NCBI GenBank assembly: GCA_031551765.1
Contig: JAVBNC010000149.1
Coordinates: forward strand, 1 to 29,182
Direction: 5' to 3'
DNA length: 29,182 nt
Source of the DNA: JAVBNC01 sp031551765
GTDB lineage: Bacteria > Desulfobacterota > Desulfovibrionia > Desulfovibrionales > Desulfovibrionaceae
Shown: positions 27,537 through 29,182 of the stretch, one piece after another
Layout of the letters: every line of letters starts with the position of its first letter
Numbering within the stretch: the first letter of the stretch is position 1
Position numbers and translations under genes: made by a program
The notes under the pieces: model-generated
What the model saw: only the letters and a program-made list of their open reading frames with translations
Database searches by the model: none
What the model was told of the DNA's origin: nothing

Positions 27537-29117
27537 ATGACTACGGCGAGAGCTTCAACTCCATGGATTCTCTTTGTTCTGTGCTCCATGCTTCTTTGCT
27601 TCAGCGGCGCCGCCTTCGCGGCTCCCGCGAAGCAGAAAGCCGCCCCCGCCAAACCCGCTTTAAGCACCAAGCTTCCCAGAGCTACCCCGGAAAGCAAGGG
27701 CATTAACTCGCTGTACATCATGGAAATGGTCAACGAGTATGAAAAGCGCAACCTGGAACAGCACAGCATACTCGTCGCCGTGGACGGGCAGGTGATCTTT
27801 GAAGGCCATTACATGCCCTATGGCCCGGACAACCCATACATCATCCACTCTCTTACCAAGCTTTTCACCAACACCGCCGCCGGCATTGCCTTTACTCAAG
27901 GCAAGCTGAAGCTGACGGACAAGGTGGTGGACTACTTTCCCAACCTGGTGCCCAAAGACGCCAGCGAGAACCTGAAAGCCATGACCGTCAAAGACCTGAT
28001 CACCATGCGCAGCGGGCATGACCGGGAAATCAGCGGCAACGAGTGGCGCCCCCTGAAGACCAGCTGGCTTGAGGCGTTCATGAAAGAGCCCGTGCCGCAC
28101 AAGCCCGGCACCAAGTACAAGTATTCCAGCGGCAACTCCTACATGCTTTCCGCCATGGTACAGAAAGCCACCGGCAAAACCTGCGAACAGCTGCTGCTGG
28201 AAACCGTGGTGCCCAAGCTGGGCATCAAGCAGTTCAGCTGGATGAAAAGCCCGGAAGGCATCTGCTCCGGCGGCAACGGCGTGATGGTCACGCCTGAGGA
28301 CATCCTGAAGATAGGCATCCTCTATCAGCAAAAAGGCATGTGGAACGGCGAACGCCTGCTGACGGAAGAATGGTGCGACCGGTCCTTTGGCCTGGTGGAC
28401 GACTACAATGACACCCAGACCAAGTACGGCTACCACTGGTGGAAGCGCGACGGCGGCTACACCGCGGCCGGGGTTTTCGGCCAGGTTCTGACCGTCATTC
28501 CTTCCCTGAACATGGTTATCTCCATGACCGGCGGCTACGCCCCGCCCTCTTCCGCCACCTATGCCGTGATCAAGGACACCCTGCTTGCCAGGACCAAGGC
28601 TGACGGCGACAACAGAAAGTACGACGACAAGTACACCCAGATCCTCAAAAGCAAGGGCGACCGCCTCAACCTGGCGGAACGGGTGGAGTACACCACCTCT
28701 CCCCTGGTGGCCAAGATCAGCGGCAAGACCTTCACTATTGCCGAGAACAAGGACGGCATCACTAAAATCAAGCTGGACTTCAATAAGGACAGCGTGAACT
28801 ACGTGATGACCGACCAGCGCGGCACGCACAACATTAAGTGCGGCCTGGGGTCCTGGATTTCCGGCGCCACCACCATGACCGGCAACTACCTGCACCACCA
28901 GTACCAGAACCCCAGCCAGAAAGTGGTCGCTTCCGCCACCTGGGTGGACGCCAATACCCTGAAAATGACCTGGACCTACCCGGAAATGGCTTTCCGCGAT
29001 TTCCTGACCATCAAGCTCACGGACAACACCATCTCCATGGTCCGCTCCGTGAACGTCAACTCCAAGGGTCCCTTCGGCGGCATGGTGCGGCCCGAAGTGA
29101 CAGGCAAGATCAAATAG
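27537..29117 (+). CDS. Secreted serine hydrolase of the beta-lactamase/PBP fold (PF00144 type)
   Basis: A 526-aa exported hydrolase. The signal peptide is about 1-28, ending AFA. The catalytic domain (about 45-350) has S105-x-x-K108 in HSLTKLF, the second-motif Tyr196 in KYSSGNSYML (YSS rather than the YxN of class C beta-lactamases), and a third-motif-like AGVFGQ (311-316). This pattern is common in 6-aminohexanoate-dimer-hydrolase-like and D-aminopeptidase-like members. The C-terminal part (about 365-526) is a beta-rich domain I do not recognise. It may act on amide or ester bonds in the periplasm; true beta-lactamase activity is unlikely. GAGAGG is 5 nt upstream of the ATG. Confidence 0.85.
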   Translation: MTTARASTPWILFVLCSMLLCFSGAAFAAPAKQKAAPAKPALSTKLPRATPESKGINSLYIMEMVNEYEKRNLEQHSILVAVDGQVIFEGHYMPYGPDNPYIIHSLTKLFTNTAAGIAFTQGKLKLTDKVVDYFPNLVPKDASENLKAMTVKDLITMRSGHDREISGNEWRPLKTSWLEAFMKEPVPHKPGTKYKYSSGNSYMLSAMVQKATGKTCEQLLLETVVPKLGIKQFSWMKSPEGICSGGNGVMVTPEDILKIGILYQQKGMWNGERLLTEEWCDRSFGLVDDYNDTQTKYGYHWWKRDGGYTAAGVFGQVLTVIPSLNMVISMTGGYAPPSSATYAVIKDTLLARTKADGDNRKYDDKYTQILKSKGDRLNLAERVEYTTSPLVAKISGKTFTIAENKDGITKIKLDFNKDSVNYVMTDQRGTHNIKCGLGSWISGATTMTGNYLHHQYQNPSQKVVASATWVDANTLKMTWTYPEMAFRDFLTIKLTDNTISMVRSVNVNSKGPFGGMVRPEVTGKIK

Positions 29118-29145
29118 GGTTGCCTCTTCCCGCATAGACTCGCGA

Positions 29146-29178
29146 CGCCCGCGCTTCAGCCTGACGGAAGCGCGGGCG
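29146..29178 (+). terminator. Terminator-like hairpin after the serine hydrolase gene
   Basis: CGCCCGCGCTTC (29146-29157) pairs perfectly with GAAGCGCGGGCG (29167-29178) around a 9-nt loop. The window ends four bases later, so any T run is out of sight. Confidence 0.65.
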
Positions 29179-29182
29179 ACCG

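Noticed and set aside
27355..27540. Small plus-strand frames upstream of the serine hydrolase
   Set aside because: No ribosome binding site, no motif and overlap with the expected promoter region.
27660..29135. A 491-codon open frame antisense to the serine hydrolase
   Set aside because: Same shadow effect; the sense strand has a signal peptide and catalytic motifs, the antisense product shows none.

Overview
The window looks like an ordinary chromosomal segment from a Gram-negative, GC-rich bacterium. BamD, LapA/LapB and lipoproteins imply an outer membrane. The gene neighbourhood (a DHH-CBS-tRNA nucleotidyltransferase fusion next to xerD; pgsA, a small helical protein, an FtsB-like protein and a TPR protein in one run; pcm-mrp) suggests a Desulfovibrio/Bilophila-type deltaproteobacterium. 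That assignment is inference, because no 16S rRNA or other marker gene is present. I saw no tRNA, rRNA, CRISPR array, transposase or prophage gene, and no gene-free gap exceeds about 275 bp.

Left part (1-5744, mostly minus strand): rimI-tpiA, a divergent Nudix gene (+), then a minus-strand run HIT protein > lapA > lapB > inositol-monophosphatase-like > SUKH-like protein. Two structured intergenic elements stand out. One is a nested 22-bp imperfect hairpin after the Nudix gene. The other is a cluster of palindromes wedged between lapA and lapB. Region 5928-9601 holds xerD and a 906-aa DHH/CBS/tRNA-nucleotidyltransferase fusion, joined by an ATGA overlap. folK, an Asp/Glu racemase and a small YHS-like membrane protein run divergently on the plus strand to a strong bidirectional terminator.

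Centre (11346-16533): the most distinctive part. Three tandem M20D amidohydrolases of identical length (383 aa) all keep the metal ligands. They sit upstream of a yjiH-yjiG pair, which encodes putative transporter proteins linked in E. coli to the isoaspartyl dipeptidase gene iadA. The control regions are elaborate. A promoter with a palindrome in its spacer is flanked by two exact 13-bp repeats. A 17-bp perfect hairpin lies between copies 2 and 1. An intrinsic-terminator-like hairpin sits inside the leader of copy 1, spanned by a possible 33-codon ORF that ends with an ATGA overlap on the M20 start. I infer a regulated module for uptake and hydrolysis of N-acyl amino acids or small peptides.

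Right part (16534-29182): marC (+); then minus-strand bamD, trxA (own promoter with a 14-bp palindrome), fbp-tsaD, a lipoprotein, and the envelope/division group pgsA > 90-aa unknown > ftsB-like > TPR protein; then pcm-mrp. Finally two plus-strand envelope enzymes follow: an M23 endopeptidase with a membrane anchor and a secreted beta-lactamase-fold serine hydrolase. All functional calls rest on motifs read by eye; no database search was run.
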